In this document: positions 17,343-25,970 of the stretch, piece by piece
Position numbering within the stretch: position 1 is the first letter of the stretch
Layout of the letters: every line of letters begins with the position of its first letter
Assembly: GCA_015709675.1 (NCBI GenBank)
Contig: CP054182.1
Coordinates: 186,001-250,000 of the forward strand
DNA from: Ignavibacteriales bacterium
GTDB lineage: Bacteria > Bacteroidota > Ignavibacteria > Ignavibacteriales > Ignavibacteriaceae
Direction of reading: 5' to 3'
Length of the DNA stretch: 64,000 nucleotides
Program-made: the position numbers and the translations under genes
Notes under the pieces: generated by a model
Seen by the model: the letters and a program-made list of their open reading frames with translations, nothing else
Database searches by the model: none
What the model was told of the DNA's origin: nothing

Positions 17343-17576
17343 GAACCCGGAGGGTTCACAGGTTGGTAGAAACATGATATATCCAGCAATTCCTGATTCC
17401 GGAGGAATCACAGATCGGCAATTGACTGCTGAGTCTGAAACCGGAGGGTTCACAAATCGGCAGAAACATGATATACCGCTCCCGCCCTCACTGATTCCGG
17501 AGGAATCACAGATCGGCAATTGACTGCTGAGTCTGAACCCGGAGGGTTCTCAGGTTGGTAGAAACATGACGTGCAA
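17343..17576 (+). repeat. Five-unit cluster of covarying hairpin repeats
   Basis: Hairpins at 17343-17357, 17395-17409, 17437-17451, 17493-17507 and 17535-17549, each a stem around GGA: GAACCC/GGGTTC, GATTCC/GGAATC, GAAACC/GGGTTC (with one mismatch), GATTCC/GGAATC and GAACCC/GGGTTC. Each is followed by a conserved tail of the type ACAGGTTGGTAGAAACATGA or ACAGATCGGCAATTGAC. Units alternate in type, giving a higher-order period of 94-98 bp. The cluster fills most of the gap 17291-17608. Related units are at 23167-23293 and 27093-27218. Confidence 0.85.
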
Positions 17577-17608
17577 GCCCCGCAAAACCCATGTTTGCCG
17601 TTAAATAT

Positions 17609-18028
17609 TTACATGCGGGAAAACTCCCTGTATTGCAGCTTTGCGGTATATACTCCGTCTTTCTGTATCAGCGCATATAAATATATTTTAATAAGTTTCC
17701 CGTTTTCAAGCTGATAGGATAAATTTCCGGTAGTCGTGTTAAGTTCAACATATCTGGCAGGAATGTTCGGGTATGTGATAATAAGCATGACTCCGCTATT
17801 CTGGTTCGTATGCTGTTGAACCTGAAGGAAGGTAATCTCAACCTCCCCGAGCTGAAAATAGATGTTTCTGCCCAGTTCTAAACTTATAAACGAATATTCT
17901 TCCCCCGGAGACAAAGTATTAACATAGTTCGTAAGATCATAATCACTCTCCCCGCAGCTCAGATTTAACCCTGCAATAAGAATAATCAAAGCATATACTC
18001 TGCTCTTTGATAAAATTCTGTTTTTCAT
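17609..18028 (-). CDS. Small lipoprotein of unknown function
   Basis: A 139-residue protein beginning MKNRILSKSRVYALIILIAG and continuing LNLSC, a lipobox with the lipidated cysteine at residue 25, so it is membrane anchored. The rest is beta-rich with no recognised domain (YSFISLELGRNIYF, EVEITFLQVQQ, YVELNTTTGNLSYQL). The frame could start at an ATG 12 bases further upstream (18040), but that codon is part of the GGAG Shine-Dalgarno for the ATG at 18028, which is therefore chosen. The gene is alone on the minus strand, convergent with the amidohydrolase pair and divergent from the operon that follows. Confidence 0.7.
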   Translation of the reverse strand: MKNRILSKSRVYALIILIAGLNLSCGESDYDLTNYVNTLSPGEEYSFISLELGRNIYFQLGEVEITFLQVQQHTNQNSGVMLIITYPNIPARYVELNTTTGNLSYQLENGKLIKIYLYALIQKDGVYTAKLQYREFSRM

Positions 18029-18450
18029 TTTCCGCTCCATTCAATTATTATTGTGACCTGATCAAAATAACCGGGTCAACAAGAAATCTGACATTCCCTT
18101 CATACCAATACAACATGTCTTACAGCCTGAAACCAATTCTTTCTTCGAGGCTGTGCTTCCAGGGGATGCATCTGCTTTGCTTCTGATACATTTTCCTGCC
18201 GGTAAAAATACAAAGATTATCCTGAATCCGGATGAGATAACAAATTATCAGCGGAGTCTTAACAGTAATCAAACGTCCGCTCATGATCGCGCTGCGGAAT
18301 CTCTGAGAAAAATTCCGCGGCTTCCGCCCCGGCAATTTGACAAATCCGTGTATTCCGCCTCCCCACAGCCCGGGGCTGTTACGAAATCCGCCCCCATATT
18401 GGCGCCAAATCATTATATTTGACCTTATTTTCTATTAATTTCAGACTCCT
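18029..18450. other. Intergenic stretch between two divergent lipoprotein genes
   Basis: No gene or repeat could be supported. Two short frames cover it in opposite directions (minus 18120-18413, plus 18153-18422), but neither has a ribosome site, a recognisable domain or natural composition. It presumably holds both divergent promoters. Confidence 0.45.
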
Positions 18451-19677
18451 TTGAAGCGGTTATTTGGCCTTAGTATTATCATGTTTCTCTCCCTCATATT
18501 TGTTTCCTGTGAGGAAGAGGGTCCGCCCGTACTCCCCGGACTGGTAAAAAGCACTCTTTCCGTTGCCACACAGCCGCCAAATGCCACAATTGTCATCAAT
18601 AACAGGCAGTCCGGCAAAACCTCCCCCGGCGATCTCTCTGAACTTGAGCCGGGCTTTTACCGCATTGATCTGAAACTCAACACTTACCTTGATACCACGT
18701 ATTACTATCTGATTAAACGGGGGGTCAGGGATACCATTTCAGTTGAAATGCGTGAGGATCCGGCTTACTGGTGGCAGATTTTCCGCAAGGAATCTCACCC
18801 CATCCCGACTAATTCATTTAACAAAGTAATGATTGATTCCGCCGGGGTTAAGCACCTCAGCGCTACTTCTTTCGGGCTGGTTATCTTCGATAATGCTTCA
18901 TGGACAAATTACACCAGAACCAATTCTCCGCTCCCCTCTAATACGATTAACGATATGCACAAAACCGGAGGCGTACTCTGGATTGCAACCGATGCCGGAC
19001 TGGTCCGCTTTGACGGCAGCATCTGGACAGTATATAATGCTGCAAACTCCGGGCTTCCTTCGAATTATATTACTGCCGTTACCTCCGATAAACGGGGAAG
19101 AATCTGGTTCGGCAGTGACAACGGCGGACTTGTGGTTTTTGACGGCGTTGTTTTCCGTATATATAATACCTTTAATTCCGCCGTTCCCTCGGACAATGTG
19201 ACAGCTCTTTTTTCTGATACCGAAGGAAATATCTGGGCCGGAACATGGGGCGAGGGGGTCTATAAATTTGACGGAACGACATTTGAAACCTTTAATAATT
19301 ATAACAAGGGACTGGTCAGTAATTTTATCAGGCATATCACTGCTGACAAGAACGGTTCTATATGGATTGCAAGCGGCAACTTCAGCGGAGGAGGAGGACT
19401 CTCCCGCATCACTAACGGCTTTTTAACAAATTTCACACAGTTCAACTCAGGATTCAGGGGATCAATTGTAACAGGCATTCAGTTTGATAAATACAACAAC
19501 CCATGGGTTACTACCGCTGATGCAGGACTGATGTTCCGCGAAGGAAGCAGGTGGAGGCAGTATATACGGGAAAATTCAGGCATGCCTTCGGCTTCAGCTC
19601 TCTCGGTTGCAATTGATCAGGACGGAAGCAAATGGGTGGTCTCTGATTTCCTTTCAAAATATATCGGCTACAGGTAA
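18451..19677 (+). CDS. Lipoprotein with PEGA domain and two-component-regulator propeller repeats
   Basis: A 408-residue lipoprotein. It starts at a TTG, which gives a normal signal (MKRLFGLSIIMFLSLIFVSC, lipidated cysteine 20); the next ATG would leave too short a signal. Residues about 35-100 form a PEGA domain (LSVATQPPNATIVINNRQSG, then LEPGFYRIDLKL). From about 110 to the end are propeller repeats of the reg_prop type, each with a variant of IWIATDAGLVRFDG followed by NTPLPSN-like loops. Such propellers usually sense signals outside sensor kinases; here there is no kinase, so it may bind a polymer or protein at the surface. It begins a tight plus-strand run with the FAD oxidoreductase 10 bases downstream. 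Confidence 0.85.
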   Translation: MKRLFGLSIIMFLSLIFVSCEEEGPPVLPGLVKSTLSVATQPPNATIVINNRQSGKTSPGDLSELEPGFYRIDLKLNTYLDTTYYYLIKRGVRDTISVEMREDPAYWWQIFRKESHPIPTNSFNKVMIDSAGVKHLSATSFGLVIFDNASWTNYTRTNSPLPSNTINDMHKTGGVLWIATDAGLVRFDGSIWTVYNAANSGLPSNYITAVTSDKRGRIWFGSDNGGLVVFDGVVFRIYNTFNSAVPSDNVTALFSDTEGNIWAGTWGEGVYKFDGTTFETFNNYNKGLVSNFIRHITADKNGSIWIASGNFSGGGGLSRITNGFLTNFTQFNSGFRGSIVTGIQFDKYNNPWVTTADAGLMFREGSRWRQYIRENSGMPSASALSVAIDQDGSKWVVSDFLSKYIGYR

Positions 19678-19687
19678 ATAAACATTT

Positions 19688-21340
19688 ATGGATATCTATA
19701 ACTATCAGCTTCTGGTTATCGGCGGAGGCTGCGGCGGAGCATCGGCAGCTATTCAGGCAGCACGCCTTGGCATTAAAACCTTATTAATAGAAGAAACCCC
19801 CTGGCTTGGCGGTATGGTTACTTCCGCAGGAGTATCTGCATTCGATGGAAATAAATATGCTGTCGGAGGCGGTATCTTTGCAGAACTCCGTTCCATGATA
19901 GAAGACTATTACGGCGGTGCAGATAAAACCTTCACCGGATGGATCAGTCTCACCTGTTTTGAACCGAAGAAGGGAATGGAGTTCCTTCACCAGATTGCTT
20001 CACGCGAAAAATCACTTGATATCTGGTTTGAATCATCATTGGTTAAACCTCTCCTCAGCGGAAAACGTGTAACCGGCGCGCAGATAAAAAGAAAAGACGG
20101 ATCAGTGGTTCAGGTTAACGCGCAGATTACCATTGAAGCAACTGAATTCGGCGATCTGCTTAAACTCGCTGATATACCCTATCGCCTGGGACGTGATGCA
20201 AAGTCCGACACCGGAGAAACCGATGCATGTGACAAATGGGACGGCGAGGTACAGGATGTAACTTTTTGCGCCATTCTTAAAAAGTATGACGGAACTGCAC
20301 CTGCCATTGCGCCGTCTGCTGACTATGATCCAGAGCGGTTTATCAACTCAACTGATGTTCACTGCGATACCACCGACGAAAAGATACTTGGGCACAAACT
20401 GCATTCATTTGAAAGCTTTATCACCTACGCGGCTCTTCCCAATGATAAATATCTGCTGAACTGGCCATTCCGTTCAAATGATTATCCCACGACTATTGAT
20501 TTATACGAGAATCTGCCAAACCGCAAATGGCACTACGAACAGGCAAAACGCCTGACGCTTGACTATATACATTATATACAAACCCGGCTCGGTCATCCTG
20601 AGTGGGGCCTTGCAACTGATGAATTCCCGACAGAAGACCATCTCCCTTTCATCCCCTATGTGCGTGAAAGCAGAAGGATAAAAGGACTCCGCCTTATGAA
20701 GGAGGAAGATGTTATTCCTGTAAGCGGTTCATACCGCCCGCCCCTGCAAAAGGATTCCATAGCGATTGGTGATTATTTCCTCGATCATCATCACAGCAAG
20801 TTTTTTGTTGGTCCGGAAGATGAGCGTATATCTGAAAACTTTCCCGATAACGCGCCGTTTCAGATTCCGATGGGAACTCTCATCCCCGAAGGATATGAAG
20901 GAGTCATCGCTTCAGAAAAAAGCATTTCCGTAACGCATATCGTCAACGGCTGCACACGGCTTCAGCCCTGCGTGATGCAGACAGGACAGGCAGCAGGCGT
21001 ACTTGCAGCGGTTGCAATTAAAAAGAATATATCAGCCTCTGCGGTTGCCGCGGAAGAAGTTCAGGATATTCTCCTTGATGCAGGCGCACCGCTTTTCCCC
21101 TATAAAGATCTGTATCCTGCCAATCCTCACTTTAAGGTAATTCAAAAACTTGCTCTTCAGGGAGTAATTATTGATGAAGAAGATCATCAGTTCTATCCGG
21201 AAAAAACTGTCTCGGCAGAAGAAGTAACCGGCTGGTTTAAGAATTACGCTGCCGGTGTCCCTCTTAACGGTCAGGAACTCGCTGGAATGCGCAGAGATGA
21301 AGCTTTTGCACGCATTGCAGAGAGACTCTCACGCAGATGA
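19688..21340 (+). CDS. FAD-dependent oxidoreductase (FAD_oxidored family)
   Basis: A 550-residue flavoprotein. The dinucleotide-binding motif IGGGCGGASAAIQAARLG is at residues 11-28, followed by LLIEETPWLGGMVTSAG and later EATEFGDLLKLADIPYRLG and the C-terminal VNGCTRLQPCVMQTGQAAG, all typical of the family often annotated as FAD-dependent oxidoreductase or xanthan-lyase-associated. There is no signal peptide. The last 85 residues (FKVIQKLALQGVIIDEEDHQ, YPEKTVSAEEV) resemble an S-layer-homology-like unit, which accompanies this family in other genomes. The substrate is unknown. It lies between the propeller lipoprotein and the metal exporter in one plus-strand run. No Shine-Dalgarno is visible. 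Confidence 0.85.
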   Translation: MDIYNYQLLVIGGGCGGASAAIQAARLGIKTLLIEETPWLGGMVTSAGVSAFDGNKYAVGGGIFAELRSMIEDYYGGADKTFTGWISLTCFEPKKGMEFLHQIASREKSLDIWFESSLVKPLLSGKRVTGAQIKRKDGSVVQVNAQITIEATEFGDLLKLADIPYRLGRDAKSDTGETDACDKWDGEVQDVTFCAILKKYDGTAPAIAPSADYDPERFINSTDVHCDTTDEKILGHKLHSFESFITYAALPNDKYLLNWPFRSNDYPTTIDLYENLPNRKWHYEQAKRLTLDYIHYIQTRLGHPEWGLATDEFPTEDHLPFIPYVRESRRIKGLRLMKEEDVIPVSGSYRPPLQKDSIAIGDYFLDHHHSKFFVGPEDERISENFPDNAPFQIPMGTLIPEGYEGVIASEKSISVTHIVNGCTRLQPCVMQTGQAAGVLAAVAIKKNISASAVAAEEVQDILLDAGAPLFPYKDLYPANPHFKVIQKLALQGVIIDEEDHQFYPEKTVSAEEVTGWFKNYAAGVPLNGQELAGMRRDEAFARIAERLSRR

Positions 21341-21399
21341 GAATCAAACTGCGGTGATATGCATCTAATGAAGTTAATCTCTAAAAGCGGAAGATTTTT

Positions 21400-22278
21400 T
21401 TGACAGAACAATTGCTGCATGTCATTGAACATGCATTTTTTGATACCCTCCCCGTAGTACCGGTGCTTTTTGCTGTCTATTTCCTTATGGAATATTTCTG
21501 GCACAAAAAAGCGCTTGATCTGCTTACCTTCCTGCGGGTTTCAGGTAAATACGGCGTTATAGCAGCCACACTCTTCGGGCTGATTCCCCAGTGCGGCATG
21601 TCAGTCTTTTTCACATCACTCTACCTCAGCAGAAAGATAACTGCCGGAGCATTGGTCGCGAGCTATCTTTCAACATCAGACGAAGCAATTCCGGTAATGA
21701 TGGCTAGCGGCGGGCAGTGGCATACTATATTATATATCGTTGGAATCAAAGTGCTTCTCGGAATCGCGGCCGGATATACCATTGACTATTTTATAAAAAG
21801 CAAACTGTATGACGGACCTCCCGTTGAAGAGGGACGCAAGGACCTGGTGCATATCGGCATGGAGAAATCAGGCTCCGAAACCATGAAGATGATTAAACAC
21901 TCCGTTTCAAGAACTCTTGAAATTACCGGATGGGTTTTCGGCGCGACTGTTATCATTGCGCTGATTCTCGAGTTTGCCGGACCGGGAGGACCGTTTACCG
22001 CTCTTACAAAATATCCCCTGATTGAGATTCCCGTCACTGCGGTATTCGGCCTGATTCCCAATTGTGCCGCATCAATCGCTATTGCTACAGGATATATACA
22101 GGCAGGGCTCTCCTTCAGCGCGGCGATAGCGGGACTGAGCGCCGGAGCCGGCTTTGGGCCCATTTTGCTGGTAAAACAGGGACGCTTTAAGAGTTCCTTT
22201 ATGATTCTGGTTTATACATTAACCTCCGCCATTGTAGCCGGACTGATTTCCCACGCAATAAGCATTATCTTTTTCTGA
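21400..22278 (+). CDS. Putative manganese / heavy-metal exporter, polytopic membrane protein
   Basis: A 292-residue inner-membrane protein with about eight to ten hydrophobic segments, resembling the putative 10-TM heavy-metal exporter family (often annotated putative manganese transporter, distantly related to ArsP). Two half-repeats each carry a proline-cysteine motif: GLIPQCGMS at residues 60-68 and GLIPNCAAS at 217-225, likely the ion path. STSDEAIPVM near 91 and AGFGPILL near the end are also family-like. A charged cytoplasmic loop lies around 138-168. The start is TTG at 21400, preceded by a GGAAG about eight bases upstream. It follows the oxidoreductase by 59 bases. The ion is not determined by the sequence. 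Confidence 0.82.
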   Translation: MTEQLLHVIEHAFFDTLPVVPVLFAVYFLMEYFWHKKALDLLTFLRVSGKYGVIAATLFGLIPQCGMSVFFTSLYLSRKITAGALVASYLSTSDEAIPVMMASGGQWHTILYIVGIKVLLGIAAGYTIDYFIKSKLYDGPPVEEGRKDLVHIGMEKSGSETMKMIKHSVSRTLEITGWVFGATVIIALILEFAGPGGPFTALTKYPLIEIPVTAVFGLIPNCAASIAIATGYIQAGLSFSAAIAGLSAGAGFGPILLVKQGRFKSSFMILVYTLTSAIVAGLISHAISIIFF

Positions 22279-22288
22279 TTAACATACC

Positions 22289-23137
22289 ATGACAATACTC
22301 GAACGGGAAGAAATTCATCTGCCTGCACATCTGCAAAAAATGCTGGTTTCCGGCTGGTCTGAAGAAACCCTGAGCAATACCATTGTAGAAAGCATCGTAT
22401 ATCTCTCTGACGGATATAAAGTAAAGGGATATCTGGCTTATCCGAAATATATACCGGAAGGAACAAAGCTCCCCTGTATCCTCTGGAACCGTGGCGGTGC
22501 TAAAAGCCGCGGCGCGATTGACCGCTTTACCGCGAAAGGTATGTACGGTGAAATGGCGCGCTGGGGATATGTTGTACTTGCATCATTCTACCGCGGAAGC
22601 ATTAAGGGAGAAGGGGAAGAAGAGTTTGGCGGGGCAGATGTAAACGACATTATCAATCTAAAAAAAGCTGCCGAAGAACTCCCCTTTGCAGATACCACCC
22701 GCTGGGGCATCGAAGGATGGAGCCGCGGCGGCATGATGACCTGGCTTACGCTGCACCGCGATCATGACTTCAAATGTGCAGTACTGGTCGGGGCTATCAG
22801 TAATCTGAAAGAATACTCAGACCGAGTCCCGAGTTTCAAAGAACACTATTATGCGCTTGTACCCAATGGTGATTTTGAAGCCGAGCTTGCAAAACGCACT
22901 GCAGTTAACTTCCCCGAACGATATCCGAAGGATGTAAAATACCTAATCATTCACGGCGGGGCTGATGAAACCGTACCCGTAAGACAGACCTATCAGATGG
23001 CAGAACTGCTGACCAATCAGGGCATCACACACCGGACCGTCATCCTTGAGAACGGTGATCACTACCTCAAAAACCAGCGCAAGGAAGTCGAACGCTTGAA
23101 AAAAGAGTGGTATGCAAAATACCTTTCTGAAGTGTAG
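22289..23137 (+). CDS. Prolyl-oligopeptidase-like alpha/beta hydrolase
   Basis: A 282-residue cytoplasmic serine hydrolase of the prolyl oligopeptidase (S9)/dienelactone hydrolase type. The triad is visible: nucleophile Ser145 in GWSRGG, Asp226 in HGGADETVPV and His258 in NGDHYL. The oxyanion region WNRGGAKSRG is near residue 66, and PCILWNRG replaces the usual HGG. No signal peptide or propeller domain is present, so the substrate is probably a small peptide or ester. It lies 10 bases downstream of the exporter and ends the plus-strand run. A hairpin repeat begins about 30 bases after the stop. Confidence 0.87.
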   Translation: MTILEREEIHLPAHLQKMLVSGWSEETLSNTIVESIVYLSDGYKVKGYLAYPKYIPEGTKLPCILWNRGGAKSRGAIDRFTAKGMYGEMARWGYVVLASFYRGSIKGEGEEEFGGADVNDIINLKKAAEELPFADTTRWGIEGWSRGGMMTWLTLHRDHDFKCAVLVGAISNLKEYSDRVPSFKEHYYALVPNGDFEAELAKRTAVNFPERYPKDVKYLIIHGGADETVPVRQTYQMAELLTNQGITHRTVILENGDHYLKNQRKEVERLKKEWYAKYLSEV

Positions 23138-23686
23138 AAATTTTAATTCCCTCACAACCCACCCCAACTCCGGAGGAGTCGCAGGTTGGTAGATGCATAT
23201 TGGTAGAAACACAGCGCCTAATTAATCCCAACCCGGAACGGGTGATATTATTATAGAAAAACGATTTACAATTTACCCAAACCCGGAACGGGTGAAATTA
23301 TTTTCCGGATACCACAATCTAGTGTCATCGCTTTGGGATTTTTTTGACTTTTTCAATCCCTTTCTCAAAAACCCGTGCAAAGAAGTAAACACGCCCAAAA
23401 GGAGTGGCAACAAATATCTCTTTAATCCGTTAATACCTTTGCACGCAAATAAGGTCCGTTTATGTTCAAATTAATACAATTCCTCCCCTACAAGACCATC
23501 AGGCGTTTGTGCTTCACTTTAAAACACATCATAGTGGCTATCCTGTAAATCTAGTGATTCCTTGACAATTTGATGGTGTTCATTTTGTTTTTGTTTAGTC
23601 CTTTTCTTTTTAGAAGTGATCAACACAAGGATTCAAAAATGTCTCTCTTTATTTTTAGCTTGGGTCTATCTACGAGAGGTAGCTAT
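23138..23686. other. Intergenic stretch at the left edge of the accessory island
   Basis: Left part: three hairpin repeats (23167-23293). After about 23300 composition shifts to AT-rich. A 28-codon plus-strand frame starting with ATG at 23461 (MFKLIQFLPYKTIRRLCFTL) looks like a gene fragment but matches nothing recognised. The 9-mer AATCTAGTG occurs at 23318-23326 and again near 23549, about 230 bases apart. An insertion remnant is possible but unproven. The 3' end of the GTPase-like gene is at the right edge. Confidence 0.4.
23167..23293 (+). repeat. Three hairpin-and-tail repeats after the hydrolase gene
   Basis: ACTCC-GGA-GGAGT at 23167-23179 with tail CGCAGGTTGGTAGATG, then ACCCG-GAA-CGGGT at 23231-23243 with tail GATATTATTATAGAAAA, and a second copy at 23281-23293 whose tail breaks off after GAAATTATT. 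The break coincides with the start of the AT-rich island. Confidence 0.75.
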
Positions 23687-25945
23687 CTACTTCACAAAAA
23701 TAGAAGTGGTCTTTCCTCCACACTCCTCGATAGATTCAACGATAATATTCATTATTACCTTTAAAAACTTCTTTGATGCTTCACTTGTATCATCAATAGC
23801 GGGAGGAACAACATTATCTAAAATTGAATCTACCTTCTTGGCCCGTAATGTAGCTGATCCGCGACCAGAAAACTCAAACGCTACTTGCCATTCTGTAACG
23901 ACGCTTTCTTTGAGACTAATTCGTGCAAACTCTAACAGCTTCTGGCTGATTTTCCGCTTTATCTCATTCGTCTTCTCAATTCTTACTTCTTCAGACACAT
24001 TTGATGGCCGCCAATCATCCGGGCTATTAAGAAATCCACTGATTTGTTCGCTAAAACTGTCCCAAAGATCAGATATTGGTTTTAATGTGTCATAATGATC
24101 CATCCAAGTTTGACCCAGTCTCTGTGATAATGCTTTAATTCTTGAAAAATGCTGCTTGTTAATTCCTGGTATCTCATTGGTTCCAAACAAAAAACCATCC
24201 CATTTATTATGAAACTTAATTACAGCTGAACGTATTTTAAATACGAGTGTTGATATATCATATTCAAGAGTAACAGGTCCAAACTCTGGTGCCACATTCA
24301 TCAACTCTAAACTATTAATAAGATTAAATAATTGATCCCGAGTAAACTTGAATTGGAACTCAGTTGTTATTTTTTTGTCCAAGTTACCTAGGTAATAAGA
24401 ATTATTTGCGAAATGATTTGTTAAATATTTTTTAACTTCATATCCCAATTCATTTTCAAGTTTGCCTAAAAGATTATCAACTGATCCATTTATATGATCA
24501 ATTTTATCGTCCAAGGTTGGAAGATTATCACCAGACACACTATCGAAATGCGTGAAACAAACTACAAGTTTTCGATAGTGACCACTTATTGCAGTACTTT
24601 TAATTACTGCATACGGAGATGCAAGCATTGAATTCTGGGCATTGTCAACTAAAATTATCGCATCAGAATTATCAAAATTTTCTATTACATTTGATGGTAA
24701 GTTTGCTGCTGTATTTGGTATATGCCCCATTCCTTCACCATCAAGAATAACCAATTTGGGGATTCTTTCTAAAAAGTCAGGTTTAAAAGGACCCTGAGTG
24801 CGAATTCCCGAAACGAGTGGGGTTAGAAGTTTCCCAAAAAGTTTAGATGAATTACTTGAAAAAAACTTCAGTGCGTTTATAAATTCACTCCGATCAGTTG
24901 TTTCAAGCCTCCAATAAATAGGCCAGCCAAATTTTTCCCTCTTTAGTTGATTCTGATCAAGTAAAGTAAATCTCTTCTTGATCTCCTCGACAATATCCTC
25001 TACAAGTTCTATGAAGTCATCCTCCTCATACTCTGATATGGCAGATTCGATTATTTCTTCCACTATTAATTGGTCTTCATCCGAAAGATTTGATTCCGCT
25101 GCTAAATCTGCCTTAGTTGAATCGATAATTTTTTTTGTTAAATTGACTATTCTATCAAGATAATCTTTAAGTTTGATCTCAATTTCTAGTTGTTCACTTT
25201 CTGTAATCCCAATATCATTACTTTCTATGGGTTCAACATACTCGTAATTGGAATACTTTTTCCTTTCCTTAATTTTTCCCAGTACATAGCTTAATCTAAA
25301 TCTTTGGTCTTCATCTTCTAAAAAGATTCTTAGAGTATCATTTCTGTTGTCTGTAGATAGAAACTTTTTAATAGCATTTCTGATAGATTCTTTTATAAAT
25401 TCCCTCGTCTCGCTTTCCGTAAAAAAGGTAACTACCCCCAAATATGGACCATTAGCCAGTATTATCTCTGTGTCAAAAATGGTAGTTTTAGCTGTTGATG
25501 TCGCTGGGAACTTTTCTTTTATCGGATCAGTGCCAATCATTTGCCTGAGAAGTGTTGTTTTTCCTGCTCCGGTCTGTCCAAGCAGCAGTACTGTTGAATA
25601 GCCATCAATTTTGGTCTTAAGGGGGATAATTTCTTCTCTCTTTTTTCTGTAATCACATAAAATGTATTCGATTTCTGAGTAAAATGACTCAACAATTCCT
25701 TTATCAAACTGTGCCAGAGCGTTTGTTTTAGAATTAATATCCCAATAAAACTCATCGGACAAGAGTGCATTCATTTGTTGGGTTAAAATTTCAGCAGTTT
25801 GTTCATCTCTTGTACTAAGCCCTTTTCTGACTTTTTTGCCTTTTTTACCCTTGGAATCTATCAAAAGTGGGTGTCTGTATTCTAAAACCCACCCTTCTCG
25901 ACCTGCTGGTTTTACTTTTCGAGCCGTGTAAACCTTTTTTTCCAT
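23687..25945 (-). CDS. GTPase-like P-loop protein with N-terminal integrase-arm-like domain
   Basis: A 752-residue cytoplasmic protein of no recognised family. Residues 1-65 resemble the arm-type DNA-binding domain of tyrosine recombinases: GREGWVLEYRHPL, a lysine-rich turn GKKGKKVRKGLSTRDEQTA, then a helix EILTQQMNALL. No recombinase catalytic domain follows. Instead residues 118-470 hold nucleotide-binding motifs: Walker A GQTGAGKTT at 123-131, a threonine-rich switch (ATSTAKTT, 148-155), a DxxG-type motif LDGEGMGHI at 401-409 and THFD at 465-468 in the position of the NKxD guanine-specificity motif. An acidic helical insert lies at about 245-325, and the C-terminal part is helical. The gene is clearly more AT-rich than its neighbours, a sign of transfer. 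AAGG precedes the ATG, and a good promoter with inverted repeats lies just upstream. Next to an AbiEi homologue, a role in phage defence or plasmid control is plausible but inferred. Confidence 0.72.
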   Translation of the reverse strand: MEKKVYTARKVKPAGREGWVLEYRHPLLIDSKGKKGKKVRKGLSTRDEQTAEILTQQMNALLSDEFYWDINSKTNALAQFDKGIVESFYSEIEYILCDYRKKREEIIPLKTKIDGYSTVLLLGQTGAGKTTLLRQMIGTDPIKEKFPATSTAKTTIFDTEIILANGPYLGVVTFFTESETREFIKESIRNAIKKFLSTDNRNDTLRIFLEDEDQRFRLSYVLGKIKERKKYSNYEYVEPIESNDIGITESEQLEIEIKLKDYLDRIVNLTKKIIDSTKADLAAESNLSDEDQLIVEEIIESAISEYEEDDFIELVEDIVEEIKKRFTLLDQNQLKREKFGWPIYWRLETTDRSEFINALKFFSSNSSKLFGKLLTPLVSGIRTQGPFKPDFLERIPKLVILDGEGMGHIPNTAANLPSNVIENFDNSDAIILVDNAQNSMLASPYAVIKSTAISGHYRKLVVCFTHFDSVSGDNLPTLDDKIDHINGSVDNLLGKLENELGYEVKKYLTNHFANNSYYLGNLDKKITTEFQFKFTRDQLFNLINSLELMNVAPEFGPVTLEYDISTLVFKIRSAVIKFHNKWDGFLFGTNEIPGINKQHFSRIKALSQRLGQTWMDHYDTLKPISDLWDSFSEQISGFLNSPDDWRPSNVSEEVRIEKTNEIKRKISQKLLEFARISLKESVVTEWQVAFEFSGRGSATLRAKKVDSILDNVVPPAIDDTSEASKKFLKVIMNIIVESIEECGGKTTSIFVK

Positions 25946-25970
25946 TTCATACCTTAAAAAATGTTATTTT

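Noticed and set aside
17343-17549. Possible CRISPR array
   Set aside because: The repeated parts are hairpins with changing stems, and the intervening segments are themselves repeated, not unique spacers; no cas gene nearby.
18120-18422. Overlapping short frames on both strands in the gap before the propeller lipoprotein
   Set aside because: No Shine-Dalgarno, no hydrophobic or domain pattern, and one ends only 30 bases before a real gene start.
25537-25770. Minus-strand frame of 77 codons near the Walker A region of the GTPase-like gene
   Set aside because: Out-of-frame shadow; the main frame carries the P-loop motif without interruption.
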